64,000 bases of DNA from CAYLPJ01 sp964385465 (GCA_964385465.1 CAYLPJ010000013.1:1-64000); one strand, 5' to 3'; shown: positions 15,000-25,300, counted from the stretch's first letter. A program made the numbers and translations. Notes: generated by a model from the sequence alone, not told the origin.

Positions 15000-17900
15000 T
15001 CAGGGCGCGACGGCGTGCCGCACGAAACGCTGCCAGGTGAGCGGGGCGTTCGCGGCGGCGGCACGGAGGAGCTGCTTGGGGTAGCCCAGGTCGTTGTCGC
15101 GGACAGTCAGGTGCAGGGCGAACGCGCCGGTCCCCGTGGCCGCCGGCGGCAGCGTCAGGCGGTAGACGCACGTCGGGCCGAGGCGGGGATGGTCCAGCCG
15201 GCGGATCGCGACGGCCGGGCGGGGCTCGTCGCCGGCGACCAGGGGCTTTTCGGCGCCGTACGCGACGGTCCACGCCGCAGCCGGCTTGCCCGCGGCATCG
15301 GCGAGGCGGACCTCCAGCGCGTCGTGCTCGACCATGCCGTCGGCGTCGGCCGAGGGCGCGGGGCGGTGGGCGTCGTCCCGCACGGCCACGACGAGCCGCA
15401 CGCCGTCGGCCCCGTCCCGCAGCCATGCCATGGCCCAGAGATCTCCGGGCCCCTGCCAGCGTCGTGAGCGGTCTGGGTGCTTATCGTGGAAGTTGGTCAC
15501 GTGGCGTTCGTCGAGCACGATGGCGGGCTCGCGGAGCAGCCAGTGGGCGAGCGTCGGGCGTGCCGGCAGGGCGGCCCGCGGGGGCAGGGGGCCTCGCAGG
15601 GCCAGGGGCAGGCTCTGGCGTGCGAGCAGCGTGCCGCCGGCGCGGAGGGCGAGTTCCAGCCGATCGGGGCTGATCCCGCCGGAGCGGGCGACGGCGAGTT
15701 CCCCCGGCCCGCCGTAGACGAGCTTCCACCCGGCGCTGCCGGAGAGCACCAGCACCGCTACCGTGTTGGCGCCCTTGCGAAGCGGCAGGTCGAAGGTGTG
15801 GGCGTCGGGCGTCTGCGGGCCCTTGTTGCCTCCTTCCAGCGTGTCGTACACGGCCCGGCCGTTGACGAACCACTGCATCCACCAGTCCGCCCCGGCGCCG
15901 GCGGGGAGGCTGGCGGCGCGGCGGCAGTCGATGGTGGCGTAGGCGACGGCGGCGGCCTTCTCGTCAAACCCCCCGGCCAGCGCGGCGAAGTCGATCGTCC
16001 CGGCGTCGGCGAAGACGTCGCGGCCGGCCGTCGTGCCCGAGGGGGCCGGCAGCGACTCGGGCGTGGCGGCGAAGTGTTCGTCGGTCAGCTTCGAGCGGTC
16101 CACACGCGTGAAGACCCGCCATCGGCGGGGCAGGCGGAGCGGCCCGTCGGCGGGGCCGACACGGAGGCCGAGCGTCGCCGGCGTCCGCCCGCCGGCGGGC
16201 AGATTCAGCTTCGCCTCCGACGGGCGAACCTCGACGGGCAGCCGGCAGAACGCCGTGGCGGCCAGCGTGGCGGCGAGCGGCTTGTCGGACGGGTTGCGGG
16301 CGGCGACCGTCAGGGTGCTTTCGGCGCCGGCGAGGACGACCGGCTCGGCCGGGGCGGCGAGGATCGGCGGGGCGACGTCCACGCCCGCCGGCTCGCCCGG
16401 GCCGGACCAGACGAGATACGTCGGGTCCGGCGCGACCTCGATGCCCGCGATGTTGCCTGCCATCACCCGCGCCGGCGTGCGGTTGCCGTAGAGGTCGAAC
16501 ACGGCCGCTCCGTCGACGGCGGCGTCGGCGGCGTCGAGGCGGACGTTCACCCCGATCCGCGCCGGGCGCGTCGCCCACGCCACGAGCGCCTTCTCGCGCC
16601 CGTCCGGCGTGGAGAACAGGTACGCCTCGGTCGCCTCGGCGCCCAGGTCGAGCTTGCGGGAGAACCGCCGCCCGCGGAGCCGCTGGACCATGGCGCGGTA
16701 GGCCGGCACGACCGGGCGGGGCTGCTTGCGGTCGATCACGTTGGTGTAGTCCCCGTTGCCTTCCATGAACAGGCGGAACCACATCAGCGTGGGCAGGCCC
16801 TCGGACTGGGCGTAGACGGTCTTCTGCACGCACGTGCGGGCCTGGACGACCTCCTGGGCCGGGCTGTGGGCGGCCACGCCGGACTCGGTCTCGATGCAGG
16901 GCCTCCCGCCCTTGCCGAACTCCCGCGCGGTGCGGCGCATCCGCTCCAGGGCGTTCCGCTCGGCGCCTGCGCCGGGGCCGTGCCCGTGGTAGCCCCAGGC
17001 GTCCACGCAGTTGGGATCGACGAGCTGGACGAACCGCCGTGCCCGCCTTCGTCCCTCGGGGCCGAAGAAGCACAGCCCCCCGTTCATGACGACCGTCTCG
17101 GGGTTGCCCCGCTTGATCGCCCCATACATCGCCTGGTAGCTCTCGACGTACTCCTCGATGGGGCCGGGGTAGAAGAACGGCAGGTCGGGTTCGTTGCCCA
17201 GCTCGAAGTACTTCAGCCGCCCGGCCAGGCGGCGGGCGGTGGCCTCGAGGAATGCGCAGACCTCCTTCAGCTTCGCCTTGCGGCGCTTGGCGTCGCGGTC
17301 CTTGGGCGGGTCGCAGAGGAGCATGGCCGTCACGCCTCGGGCCTCGAGCGTCGCCAGGGCCTTGTCGATGGCCTCGGGCGTCTGCGGCGTCCACGGCCCG
17401 GCCATGTCGCGGAGGATGTCCACCCCCATCAGGTCGTACCAACGCAGGGCCTCGTCGGCCAGCGGGTGGAACCCGGCGTCGAGGCCGAAGAGGTACTCGC
17501 CCTCGCCGGCCTTGCCCAGCCGCCCGTCGCTGACGACCGCGAAGGTCAGCTCGTCGGCGAAGACCGCCTCGTCGGCCCCGGCCGGCGTCAGCTCCAGCGA
17601 CGCGTCGTACACCCCGTAGGGCCAGTCGGTGGGGTCGAACGCCATCTCGAGCTTCGTGGTCGTCTCGGCCGGCAGGTCGATCCTGCCCGCCTTGCGGTGT
17701 CGCGTCCGCCCGTCGCGGTCGGCGACGCGGAACCGCCAGGCGAACGGCTGATCCTTCCGGGAGATGTTCCACAGGGCGTAGCGGAACTCGCCAGCGGGCT
17801 TGCGGCGGAAGGCGTAGATGACCGGGTCGGCCTCGACGGCAGGGACCTTGAGCAGGCGAGACCAGTCCACGTCGCCGGTCATGCGGTAGCCGGTCAGCCT

Positions 17901-18443
17901 GACCGACCGGAGTTGGAGGGGCACGTTGACGCCGTAGATGCGGATGTCGTAGCCGTCGCTGCGAAGGCTGTCGGGCTTGCTGCCGTGATCGCGGGCGCCG
18001 AAGAAGGCGTCGTCCAGCCGGACGCGCAGCGTCTGCCACTTGCCGCTGCCCCCCCAGCCCGAGCCGACCTTCGTGCTGCCGCGGGTCGTGTCGGCGTAGA
18101 CCGTCACGCCGCCCCAGGTGTCCAGGCGGTAGACGATCTCCAGGTCGCAGGCGGGCCGGCGGCCGTCGCGGAAACGCTCGTCGGTCACCGTGATCCGGAA
18201 GGACTTCATCCAGCCCATCTTCGGCGTGACGCTGCGGAAGGCCTCCCACGCCTGGACCGTCCTGCCGTCGACGGTCACCGTCGTCGGGCGGGTGGCCTTG
18301 CGCTCGAAGCGCAGGCCCTTCTCCACCGGCTCGGCGTCGAAGCGGATCTCCAGCGTGAGGTCGTCGTTGGCGTCCTGTCCGGCGGGCGCGGTGCCGGCGG
18401 CGGCCAGGACCGCCGCGGCGACGGCGACGGCGGTGGGTTTCAC
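15000..18443 (-). CDS. Secreted GH39/GH5-like glycosidase with C-terminal CBM9-like domain
   Basis: The 1,147-residue protein starts at GTG 18443 with an aggag box 8 bases upstream. A signal peptide follows (VAVAAAVLAAAGTAPAGQ). Residues about 25-190 look like a beta-sandwich, about 190-320 an Ig-like linker. A TIM-barrel glycosidase follows (about 325-640): the acid/base candidate is Glu418 in ELGNEPD, the nucleophile candidate Glu520 in CIETESG, and YHGHGPG and WFRLFMEGNG lie between or after them, as in clan A enzymes. Further beta domains come next, ending in a CBM9/DOMON-like module (about 990-1147; VAVRDDAHR, EHDALEVRLAD). It would cut a polysaccharide or glycoside outside the cytoplasm; the linkage cannot be read from the sequence. 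It is divergent from the GH130 gene, with 120 bases between for both promoters. Confidence 0.75.
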   Translation of the reverse strand: MKPTAVAVAAAVLAAAGTAPAGQDANDDLTLEIRFDAEPVEKGLRFERKATRPTTVTVDGRTVQAWEAFRSVTPKMGWMKSFRITVTDERFRDGRRPACDLEIVYRLDTWGGVTVYADTTRGSTKVGSGWGGSGKWQTLRVRLDDAFFGARDHGSKPDSLRSDGYDIRIYGVNVPLQLRSVRLTGYRMTGDVDWSRLLKVPAVEADPVIYAFRRKPAGEFRYALWNISRKDQPFAWRFRVADRDGRTRHRKAGRIDLPAETTTKLEMAFDPTDWPYGVYDASLELTPAGADEAVFADELTFAVVSDGRLGKAGEGEYLFGLDAGFHPLADEALRWYDLMGVDILRDMAGPWTPQTPEAIDKALATLEARGVTAMLLCDPPKDRDAKRRKAKLKEVCAFLEATARRLAGRLKYFELGNEPDLPFFYPGPIEEYVESYQAMYGAIKRGNPETVVMNGGLCFFGPEGRRRARRFVQLVDPNCVDAWGYHGHGPGAGAERNALERMRRTAREFGKGGRPCIETESGVAAHSPAQEVVQARTCVQKTVYAQSEGLPTLMWFRLFMEGNGDYTNVIDRKQPRPVVPAYRAMVQRLRGRRFSRKLDLGAEATEAYLFSTPDGREKALVAWATRPARIGVNVRLDAADAAVDGAAVFDLYGNRTPARVMAGNIAGIEVAPDPTYLVWSGPGEPAGVDVAPPILAAPAEPVVLAGAESTLTVAARNPSDKPLAATLAATAFCRLPVEVRPSEAKLNLPAGGRTPATLGLRVGPADGPLRLPRRWRVFTRVDRSKLTDEHFAATPESLPAPSGTTAGRDVFADAGTIDFAALAGGFDEKAAAVAYATIDCRRAASLPAGAGADWWMQWFVNGRAVYDTLEGGNKGPQTPDAHTFDLPLRKGANTVAVLVLSGSAGWKLVYGGPGELAVARSGGISPDRLELALRAGGTLLARQSLPLALRGPLPPRAALPARPTLAHWLLREPAIVLDERHVTNFHDKHPDRSRRWQGPGDLWAMAWLRDGADGVRLVVAVRDDAHRPAPSADADGMVEHDALEVRLADAAGKPAAAWTVAYGAEKPLVAGDEPRPAVAIRRLDHPRLGPTCVYRLTLPPAATGTGAFALHLTVRDNDLGYPKQLLRAAAANAPLTWQRFVRHAVAP

Positions 18444-18451
18444 TTGGCGGG

Positions 18452-18456
18452 CTCCT
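18452..18456 (-). promoter_or_regulatory. Ribosome binding site supporting a GTG start
   Basis: Read on the minus strand as aggag, 8 bases before GTG 18443. It places the start right in front of a clean signal peptide and excludes the much longer open frame that continues through the opposite-strand GH130 gene. Confidence 0.6.
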
Positions 18457-18563
18457 GTCACGTCGCGGCGAAACGCCCATTGTACCGATCCGCTGGCGTC
18501 GGGCGAACGAATCCGGTATGTCTGGGCGGACACGATGTGGCAGACAATCGAAGGAGCCTCCGG

Positions 18564-19793
18564 ATGGCAACGGCAGACAGTGCGTTTCGCGAGAAGCTCA
18601 AGGCCCTGGTCGCCCGGCACCGGGAACTGCTGGACCGCCCCAACGAGCCGGACCCCGGCTGGGCCAACGGCCTGTTCGAGCGATACCGACACCCGGTCCT
18701 GACGGCCGAGCACGCCCCGCTGCACTGGCGGTACGACCTCGACGAGCGGACCAACCCGCACCTGATCGAGCGTCTGGCGGTCAACGCGGCGTTCAACCCG
18801 GGCGCGATGCTGTTCGAGGGCAAGGTGGTGCTGATGGCCCGCGTGGAGGGCGCCGACCGCAAGAGCTTCTTCGCCGTGGCCGAGAGCGAGACGGGCGTGG
18901 ACGGTTTCCGCTTCCGCGACCGCCCGGTGGCAATGCCCGAGACGGACGATCCGGACACGAACGTCTACGACATGCGTCTGGTGGCCCACGAGGACGGGTG
19001 GATCTACGGGCTGTTCTGCACCGAGCGCCCCGACCCGGACGCGCCTCGGGGCGACCTGAGCTCGGCGGTCGCGCAGTGCGGCATCGCGCGGACGAAGGAC
19101 CTGGACACGTGGGAGCGCCTGGCGGACCTGCGCACCCGCTCGCCGCAGCAGCGGAACGTCGTGCTGCACCCGGAGTTCGTCGGGGGCAGGTACGCCTGGT
19201 ACACGCGCCCCCAGGACGACTTCATCCAGGCCGGCTCCGGCGGGGGGATCGGCTGGGGGTTCAGCGATTCGGTGGACGGCGCGGTGATCGACCGCGAGGA
19301 GATCATCGACGAACGGGCGTATCACACGATCAAGGAGGTCAAGAACGGCCTGGGCCCGGCGCCGGTGAGGACTCCGGCCGGCTGGCTGCACGTTGCCCAC
19401 GGCGTGCGCGGCACGGCGGCGGGGATGCGGTACGTGCTGTACGCGTTCCTGTGCGACCCGGCCGACCCGGGCAAGGTCATCGCCCGCCCGGGGGGGTACG
19501 TGGTCGCACCGGTGGGCATCGAGCGGGTGGGGGACGTGTCCAACGTGGTATTCAGCAACGGCATGGTCGTGCGGGAGGACGGCGAGTTGCTTCTGTACTA
19601 CGCCTCCAGCGATACGCGAATCCACGTCGCCCGCACCACGGTCGAGAAGATGGTGGACTACTGCCTCAACACCCCGCCGGACGCGATGCGGTCCTTCGCC
19701 TGCGTACAGCAGCGGATGGAGTTGATCGACCGCAACCTCGCCCTGCTCGACGCCGCCGGCGGCGACGACCTGCTGGGCTCGGCCCGCGGCTGA
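18564..19793 (+). CDS. GH130 4-O-beta-D-mannosyl-D-glucose phosphorylase
   Basis: The 409-residue protein matches GH130 subfamily 1 almost throughout. It has the helical N-terminal extension (about 1-35), then HPVLTAEHAPLHWRYDL, NAAFNPGAMLFEGK, VLMARVEGADRKSFFAVAES, EPDTNVYDMRL-type wording (here DPDTNVYDMRL), EDGWIYGLFCTER, QQRNVVLHPEF, EVKNGLGPAP and VGDVSNVVFSNGM. These enzymes reversibly phosphorolyse mannosyl-beta-1,4-glucose to mannose-1-phosphate and glucose, usually the last step after an epimerase acts on mannobiose. Phosphate-binding Arg and His positions appear intact. There is no signal peptide, so it is cytosolic. ATG 18564 has aaggag 7 bases upstream. It is the strongest evidence that the neighbourhood handles beta-mannan-type oligosaccharides. 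It ends 22 bases from a convergent gene. Confidence 0.93.
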   Translation: MATADSAFREKLKALVARHRELLDRPNEPDPGWANGLFERYRHPVLTAEHAPLHWRYDLDERTNPHLIERLAVNAAFNPGAMLFEGKVVLMARVEGADRKSFFAVAESETGVDGFRFRDRPVAMPETDDPDTNVYDMRLVAHEDGWIYGLFCTERPDPDAPRGDLSSAVAQCGIARTKDLDTWERLADLRTRSPQQRNVVLHPEFVGGRYAWYTRPQDDFIQAGSGGGIGWGFSDSVDGAVIDREEIIDERAYHTIKEVKNGLGPAPVRTPAGWLHVAHGVRGTAAGMRYVLYAFLCDPADPGKVIARPGGYVVAPVGIERVGDVSNVVFSNGMVVREDGELLLYYASSDTRIHVARTTVEKMVDYCLNTPPDAMRSFACVQQRMELIDRNLALLDAAGGDDLLGSARG

Positions 19794-19815
19794 GCAGTCG
19801 AGCCGGGAAGGGCCC

Positions 19816-20991
19816 CTACGGGTTCCCCCGGACCGGCGAGAGGGTGACCTTCCAGGGGCGGACGCGGGCGGCGACGGCGGCGGCGACGGCCTTGTCGTCC
19901 TCCCCGGCCGGAACGAAGCCGACCATGAACTGCCTGCCCGCGCCGGTGAGGTGCTTGGACAGGCCTTTCCGCCCGAAGCCGAAGACGGTCATGTTTCCCT
20001 GCATGGGCCAGTAGGAGTCCACGGCCTCGTCGTCCGCGAGGTGGGCCACGAAGAGCCCGAAGGGACAGGAGGCGTCCGAGAAGCACGCCCACTCGATCCC
20101 GGCGTCGCCGGGCAGGTCGCCGGTCCAGCGTTTCGCGGCCGGGGCGCGCGTGCCGTCGCTGCGCAGGCAGGCGTCGGTGCCCGGTTCGAGCTTCCCGCCG
20201 GGGGTGCCCTCGTAGAGAAACCAGTAGGGGTGGTCGGCCTGCAGCACGGTCAGTCGCGCCCAGGCCGGGGTGATCTCCCACCGGACGGCCCACTTGTCGT
20301 CTTGCGACCGCGACTCGAGCACCGCCTTCAGCGGGCCCGACGCCAGCAGCCGTGTCGTACATTTCGTCCCGCCCGGATGGAAGTGGCCCTCCGGGTGCAC
20401 GAGGTTCGGGATGCCCCGGTACTCCCCGGCCGAGCCCTTGGCCTCGCTGTAGCCGATCCAGTCGTGCCCGTTGGCGTCCTCGAGGCTGGAGAAGCCCGCC
20501 CCGCGGCGGTGGTAGTACCACGTCGCCGACGGCGCGGTGATCCGGAAGCAGCACTGGCCCTCGTCCTCGAAGTCGTCGCTGACTTCCACCAGCGGGGTCG
20601 TCTTGCGGGGCACCATGCTGCGGCCGGGCTTGCGGACGTGCAGGCGGAAGTGCCTCGTCGCCCCCGCTGCGGTGGCGCCCTTGGCCAGGAACGTCAGCCG
20701 CCCGGGCCCCGCCGCCGCCGGCGCCAACTGGAACGCCACCGCCCGGTCGATCACCTTGCCGCTCATGGAGACCTCGGTCATCAGCAGGGATTCGGCCGAG
20801 AGCGGGCGGAGCACTCCGTGGACGGCCCGGAGCGTGTTGGCATCGAGAGCGATGTCCAGCACGGCGTCGCACCGCCGCGTACCGGCGGCGTGGGCCTCGA
20901 TCTTCAACAGCTCGACGGGTTGGGCGCGGCCTGCGGTCGCGAGGGCGCCCAGGCACAACAGCGCCGCCGCCGGGAAGGATGGACATCGCAT
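19816..20991 (-). CDS. Secreted protein of unrecognised family
   Basis: The 391-residue protein has a signal peptide (AAALLCLGALATAGRAQP) and an aaggag box 8 bases before ATG 20991. The body looks all-beta with many aromatics. Notable stretches are DWIGYSEAKG, EGHFHPGGTKCTTRLL, WAVRWEITPAWARLTVL and DHPYWFLYEGTPGGKLEP. The middle, with its Trp/Tyr/His-rich sheets and FLYEGTPGGK turn, recalls carbohydrate-active or galactose-mutarotase-like sandwiches, but I cannot name a family and no catalytic residues are assignable. It is convergent with the GH130 gene and precedes nothing obvious in an operon: the next gene upstream, an UlaG-like hydrolase, ends 71 bases before its start on the same strand, so the two may be cotranscribed. 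Confidence 0.75.
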   Translation of the reverse strand: MRCPSFPAAALLCLGALATAGRAQPVELLKIEAHAAGTRRCDAVLDIALDANTLRAVHGVLRPLSAESLLMTEVSMSGKVIDRAVAFQLAPAAAGPGRLTFLAKGATAAGATRHFRLHVRKPGRSMVPRKTTPLVEVSDDFEDEGQCCFRITAPSATWYYHRRGAGFSSLEDANGHDWIGYSEAKGSAGEYRGIPNLVHPEGHFHPGGTKCTTRLLASGPLKAVLESRSQDDKWAVRWEITPAWARLTVLQADHPYWFLYEGTPGGKLEPGTDACLRSDGTRAPAAKRWTGDLPGDAGIEWACFSDASCPFGLFVAHLADDEAVDSYWPMQGNMTVFGFGRKGLSKHLTGAGRQFMVGFVPAGEDDKAVAAAVAARVRPWKVTLSPVRGNP

Positions 20992-21062
20992 GGCGGGCTC
21001 CTTTCGTCGTCGGCCGATTCTACCGCGCAGCCGCCCCTTGCGCGAACCCCGCCCCGGCCCCG

Positions 21063-21917
21063 TCAGGACGCCGGGGCGACCTCCACGCCGCCGGGGCCCA
21101 CGCGGACACGCCGCCCGTGGACGGGAACGACCGTCGCCACGTCGGGGTACTTCACCCGCATGTACTCGACGAATCGCTGCGGGTCCTCGCTGTTGTGGGT
21201 GAACATCTCGAAGTGGGCGGGCACCGCCACCCGCGGGGCGACCTCCCCGGCAAGGTCCACCGCCTCCTGGTAGGTCATGTTGCCGATGCACCCGCCGGCC
21301 AGCCGCCTGGCGTCCCGGCCGTTGATCGGAAGGAACATCACGTCCAACCGCCCCGGGCGCCGAAGCCGCCCAAGCAGGCCCTCGTAGCGACAGGTGTCGC
21401 CGGCGTGGTAGACACGGCAGCCGTTGCCCTCGACCACGAAACCCAGGTACGGATGCAGGCCCGTGGCATCGTCGACGTCCAGCCGCTCGTGGGCGGCTGC
21501 GACGGCCGTGATCCGCACCCCGCCCACCTCGGCCGACTCGCCGTCATCCAGACCGATCAGCCGCCCGGCGTCCATGCCCATCTCTCGGGCAAGTCTGCGC
21601 TGGAGGATCAGCCGGGGCACGACGAACGTGGCGTGCGGGGCGGCCTCGGCGATCGCGGGCCAGACGCCGCGGTCGATGTGGTCCCCGTGGTCGTGGCTGC
21701 CGGTGACGACGGCGACGCCGGCGAGGTCCTCCGGCGCCAACACGGGGCGGACCGTCCGGGCCGGGCCGTCGGTGAGAAACGGGTCCATCGCGACCGCCGC
21801 CTCGCCGAGACGCAGCACGAAGCCGTGCTGTCCCAGCCACCAGAAGGCCAGCTCGCCCTCGGCGGTCGTTGCGGCGGCGATCTCCTCGGCCAGGGCCTTG
21901 CCGGTCGGTGCGGGCAT
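21063..21917 (-). CDS. UlaG-like metallo-beta-lactamase-fold hydrolase
   Basis: The protein of about 284 residues has the MBL zinc motif HxHxDH as SHDHGDHID, plus a downstream HAGDT (metal-bridging Asp) and VPAHFEMF and VPVHGRRV towards the end. The opening WWLGQHGFVLRLGE and the domain order match UlaG-like members of the family, which include L-ascorbate-6-phosphate lactonase and many uncharacterised hydrolases. ATG 21917 is chosen because agaggg lies 6 bases upstream; ATG 21923, two codons earlier, overlaps that box. It is a soluble enzyme without signal peptide, likely acting on a phosphorylated sugar lactone or related ester. It is divergent from the giant gene. Confidence 0.82.
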   Translation of the reverse strand: MPAPTGKALAEEIAAATTAEGELAFWWLGQHGFVLRLGEAAVAMDPFLTDGPARTVRPVLAPEDLAGVAVVTGSHDHGDHIDRGVWPAIAEAAPHATFVVPRLILQRRLAREMGMDAGRLIGLDDGESAEVGGVRITAVAAAHERLDVDDATGLHPYLGFVVEGNGCRVYHAGDTCRYEGLLGRLRRPGRLDVMFLPINGRDARRLAGGCIGNMTYQEAVDLAGEVAPRVAVPAHFEMFTHNSEDPQRFVEYMRVKYPDVATVVPVHGRRVRVGPGGVEVAPAS

Positions 21918-22047
21918 GGTCATCCCTCTCGCTGCGCTCGGCGGTTCGGGCGGGTCCCGCTCCGCGGTGCCTGAGCATATCGCCGCGCCGCCCCCTCGGC
22001 CAGCAAAAGCCGTGCCTTCCCACGCGCTTGTGCTTTCAGAGAAGCCA

Positions 22048-22075
22048 TTGACATTTCTTGGGTTGTGGGTACGCT
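22048..22075 (+). promoter_or_regulatory. Candidate sigma-70 promoter for the giant gene
   Basis: A perfect ttgaca (22048-22053) is followed after 16 bases by tacgct (22070-22075), inside the only AT-leaning stretch of the 444-base gap between the UlaG-like gene and the giant gene. A transcript from here would have a leader of about 280 bases. That leader (22082-22361) is GC-rich, and I see no hairpin, riboswitch or gene I can support in it. Confidence 0.4.
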
Positions 22076-22361
22076 TATAGGAGGTTTGTGCGGCATCTCG
22101 CTGCTCTCCGCCGTCCCTTGCAGTGTCGGCGTCGGGAGCCCGGCGAGACGCCGTCGGGCGACGACCAAGAGGAGGTTCGCGGGTCGTCAAGCCCGGCCCG
22201 TCGGCCGCCGCACGAAGCCTCTCGACTCGCGAGGAACCCGTTCGCCGGAACGGCCCCCGGACCGCTCGACAGCGCCGGCCTCATGCGTTTCGCGCCGGCG
22301 CCGGGTCCGCGCCGCCGCTTCGGCCGCGACCGACGCGTCGCGCACGAAAGGAGTGGCGGCC

Positions 22362-25300
22362 ATGGATCTCCGTTCCCACGCCGTTCAGCGGCTTCGGCAC
22401 CTCTATTCCATCGTCCTGGGACGCCAGCGAGCGACCGAAAGCGACGCACGGCAGGTCCGGGCGGCCTCGCACGCGGTCCGCGACGGGTCGCCGTCGGTCG
22501 AGGCGCTGGAACCGCGCCTGCTGCTGGACGGCACGGGCGAGGACGGCGGGGCGTGGTGGCAGGACCTGCCGCTGAACCTCGACGGCGCGAAGACCTCGAA
22601 CGTCGATGAGCTCTGGCCCGGCGGGGGGGCGATCAACCCGGCGACCGGCGAGGAGTACGCCTTGACCGGCGAAGGCATCACGCTGGGGATCTGGGACGTC
22701 GGCGACGTGCTCACCACGCACCAGGAGTTCACCATCAGCGCGTGGGAGACCGACAGCCGCGTCATCGACATGGACGAAGACGACGACCTCGCCAGCCACG
22801 CCACCCACGTCGCGGGCACGATGGTCGCCCGGGGTGCCGACCCCGACGCCCACGGCATGGCACCCGGCGCCGAGTTGTGGGCCTACGACCACAGCGACGA
22901 GGACCGCTGGGACGACCTCGACGCCGACGCCGAGGTGATCTTCGCCAGCAACCACAGCTACGGCCCCTCGCCGGGGTTCCAGCCGCGCGAGAACCATCCC
23001 AACGAGTACGTCTGGGTCGCCGAGCCAAAGGACTTCGAGGACCCCTGGTTCGGGAAGTACCGCGAGGACGCCGCCGACCTCGACGGGAAGCTCAAAGAGT
23101 TTCCCCAGCATACGGCCGTCGTCGCGGCCGGGAACTCGCGCTTCAGCTTCGACGCGGTCATGGGTGAAGGCGACGCCATCCAGAACGGCGAAGACTACAT
23201 CTACTACGTCGACCTCAGCGAGACCGAGCACAGCTTCAACGGGCAGCATTACGCCCAGGACGGCTTCGACACGCTGGCCGGGGGCATGGAGGCGGCCAAG
23301 AACGCGCTCTCCGTCGGTGCGGCCTACGACTACACGACCGACCCGCTCGTGCCGGGCGACATTCGCACCACGCACTTCAGCAGTTGGGGCCCCACCGACG
23401 ACGGGCGCGTCAAGCCGGACCTGGTCGCCAACGGCTGGCACCTGTCGTCCCCGGACATCACCGGCGACGAGGACTACGCCACCAAGTCGGGCACGTCCAT
23501 GGCTGCGCCGGTCGTCAGCGGCTCGCTGGGGCTGCTCGGGCAGCTCTGGAAGCAGACGTACGGCAAGCTGCCGCACTCGGACCTCGTCAAGGCCGTGCTG
23601 ATCCACTCCGCCGTCGATTGCGGCCCGACCGGGCCGGACTTCGCCTTCGGCTGGGGGCTTCACGACGCGGTGGCCGCCGCGGACATCATCGCCGGCTCCT
23701 CCGTGGAGGACTACGGCGCGAGCATGATCTCCGGCGTCTACCGCCGCGAGCCCGTGGCCTACAAGGCCACCGTCGAGTTCCCCGGCGGGGAGCTGAAGGT
23801 CACCACCGCGTGGGTCGATCCCGCCGGCGCGGCCGTCAACGACAAGACGATCGACGAGGACGTGGTCTCGCTGGTCAACGACCTGGACATCCACGTGATC
23901 GGTCCGGACGGCACGTACTACGGGCCGTGGATCCTCTGGAAGGACCTCGGCGCCTGGGCGGATGCGGACACCGAGGCCGAGCAGGCAGGGCCCGGGCAGC
24001 GGAACACGCGCGACAATGTCGAGCAGGTGCTCATCGAGAACGCCCCGGCCGGGGAGTACACGATCATCGTCGACGCCGACCGCATCGAGGCCAACGCGAC
24101 CGGGGCGGCCTTCGCGATGGTGGTCACCGGCGCCGAGGAGGTTCGCCCGGAGGCCCACGGCGCGACGGGCGACCTCATCGAGTTGGACTTCCGTCCCCTG
24201 GGCGCGGCGCAGGCCTACGACGTCGTCGGCGCGGACGTCGAGGCCCATCCGCCCGCCATCAGCATCGACGCCGAGGCGGGTACGGGCAACCTCCGGCTGA
24301 CCAGCCTCGGGGAGCTGCTGGGTACGGTGGTCTCCGTGGAGACCGGCGGGGTGCCCAGCGCGCAGTCCGGCGTGTTCTACTTCGCCCCGGCGATCGCGTC
24401 GGACCTCATCGCCGACGCGGATGCCGACGAGCCGGGATTCCAGGGCACCGTCACGCTGGACGTCCAGCGGACGCTGGCCGACGGCACGACCGCCATGCAC
24501 CAGGTCGGCGTGGAGGTCGTCGCAGGGCACGCCGCGGTACCGTTCACCAACGTGCTCACCATCGACCCCCTCGCGGTTCACCGCGCCCAGCAGCGGCTGA
24601 GCTACCTCGGCTACCACCAGGACTTCTACGAGCCGCTGTCGATCACCGGCCAGCTCGACGGCCCCACCGTGCGCAGCCTCCAGCAGTTCCAGGCCGCCGC
24701 CGACAGCGACGAGTCGCTCGGCACCGCGGACGAGCAGTCCGGCGAGATCGACGCCCAGACCGCCGCGTGGCTCAACTACGCCGACGCCCCGCGCTGGGTC
24801 GGCGCCGGGCAGTCGGCCGCGCCCAACGAGATCTACGCCGCCGACTGGCTTGTCGAGGCGGTCGGCCTGGCCCTCGACGAGCCGATCGGCATGACCTGGG
24901 ACGACGTGATCGCCCTCAGCGAGTGGATCGCCTCGGAATCCGCCCTGGTCCGCAACCCCGACGACGCGGGGGGCATGCCGACGTTCCCCGGCCGCAGGCA
25001 CGCCGCGGGGATGGAGGTGGACATCGCTCTGCCCGCCGACGCGCTGGACACCGTCGGCGACGGCTTCCTGTCGGCGGGCGAGGAGCGGATGTGGAACTTC
25101 ATCATCGCGATGAACGACGCCGTCGCCACGCTGGACCTCCAGATCGTGGGCGTCTGGCTCCAGGCGCAGGACGTTGTCGACGCGATCAACAACTTCGGGC
25201 CTACCGCGGGTCTGGCCACGCGGATGGACGTGCAGGTCTCCGTCCCGGACGCGACGGCGGTGATGACGGTGGCCGTCAAGCCCGCCTCGGCCCCGGAGGT

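Noticed and set aside
15477..18563. In-frame extension upstream of the GH130 gene
   Set aside because: It runs antisense through the secreted glycosidase gene; the family's N-terminus and a good ribosome binding site start at 18564.
22065..22361. Upstream extension of the giant frame from 22065, with aggagg at 22079-22084
   Set aside because: The extra 99 residues are Arg-rich with no homologous look, while ATG 22362 has its own aaggag and places LEPRxLL near the N-terminus, as expected.
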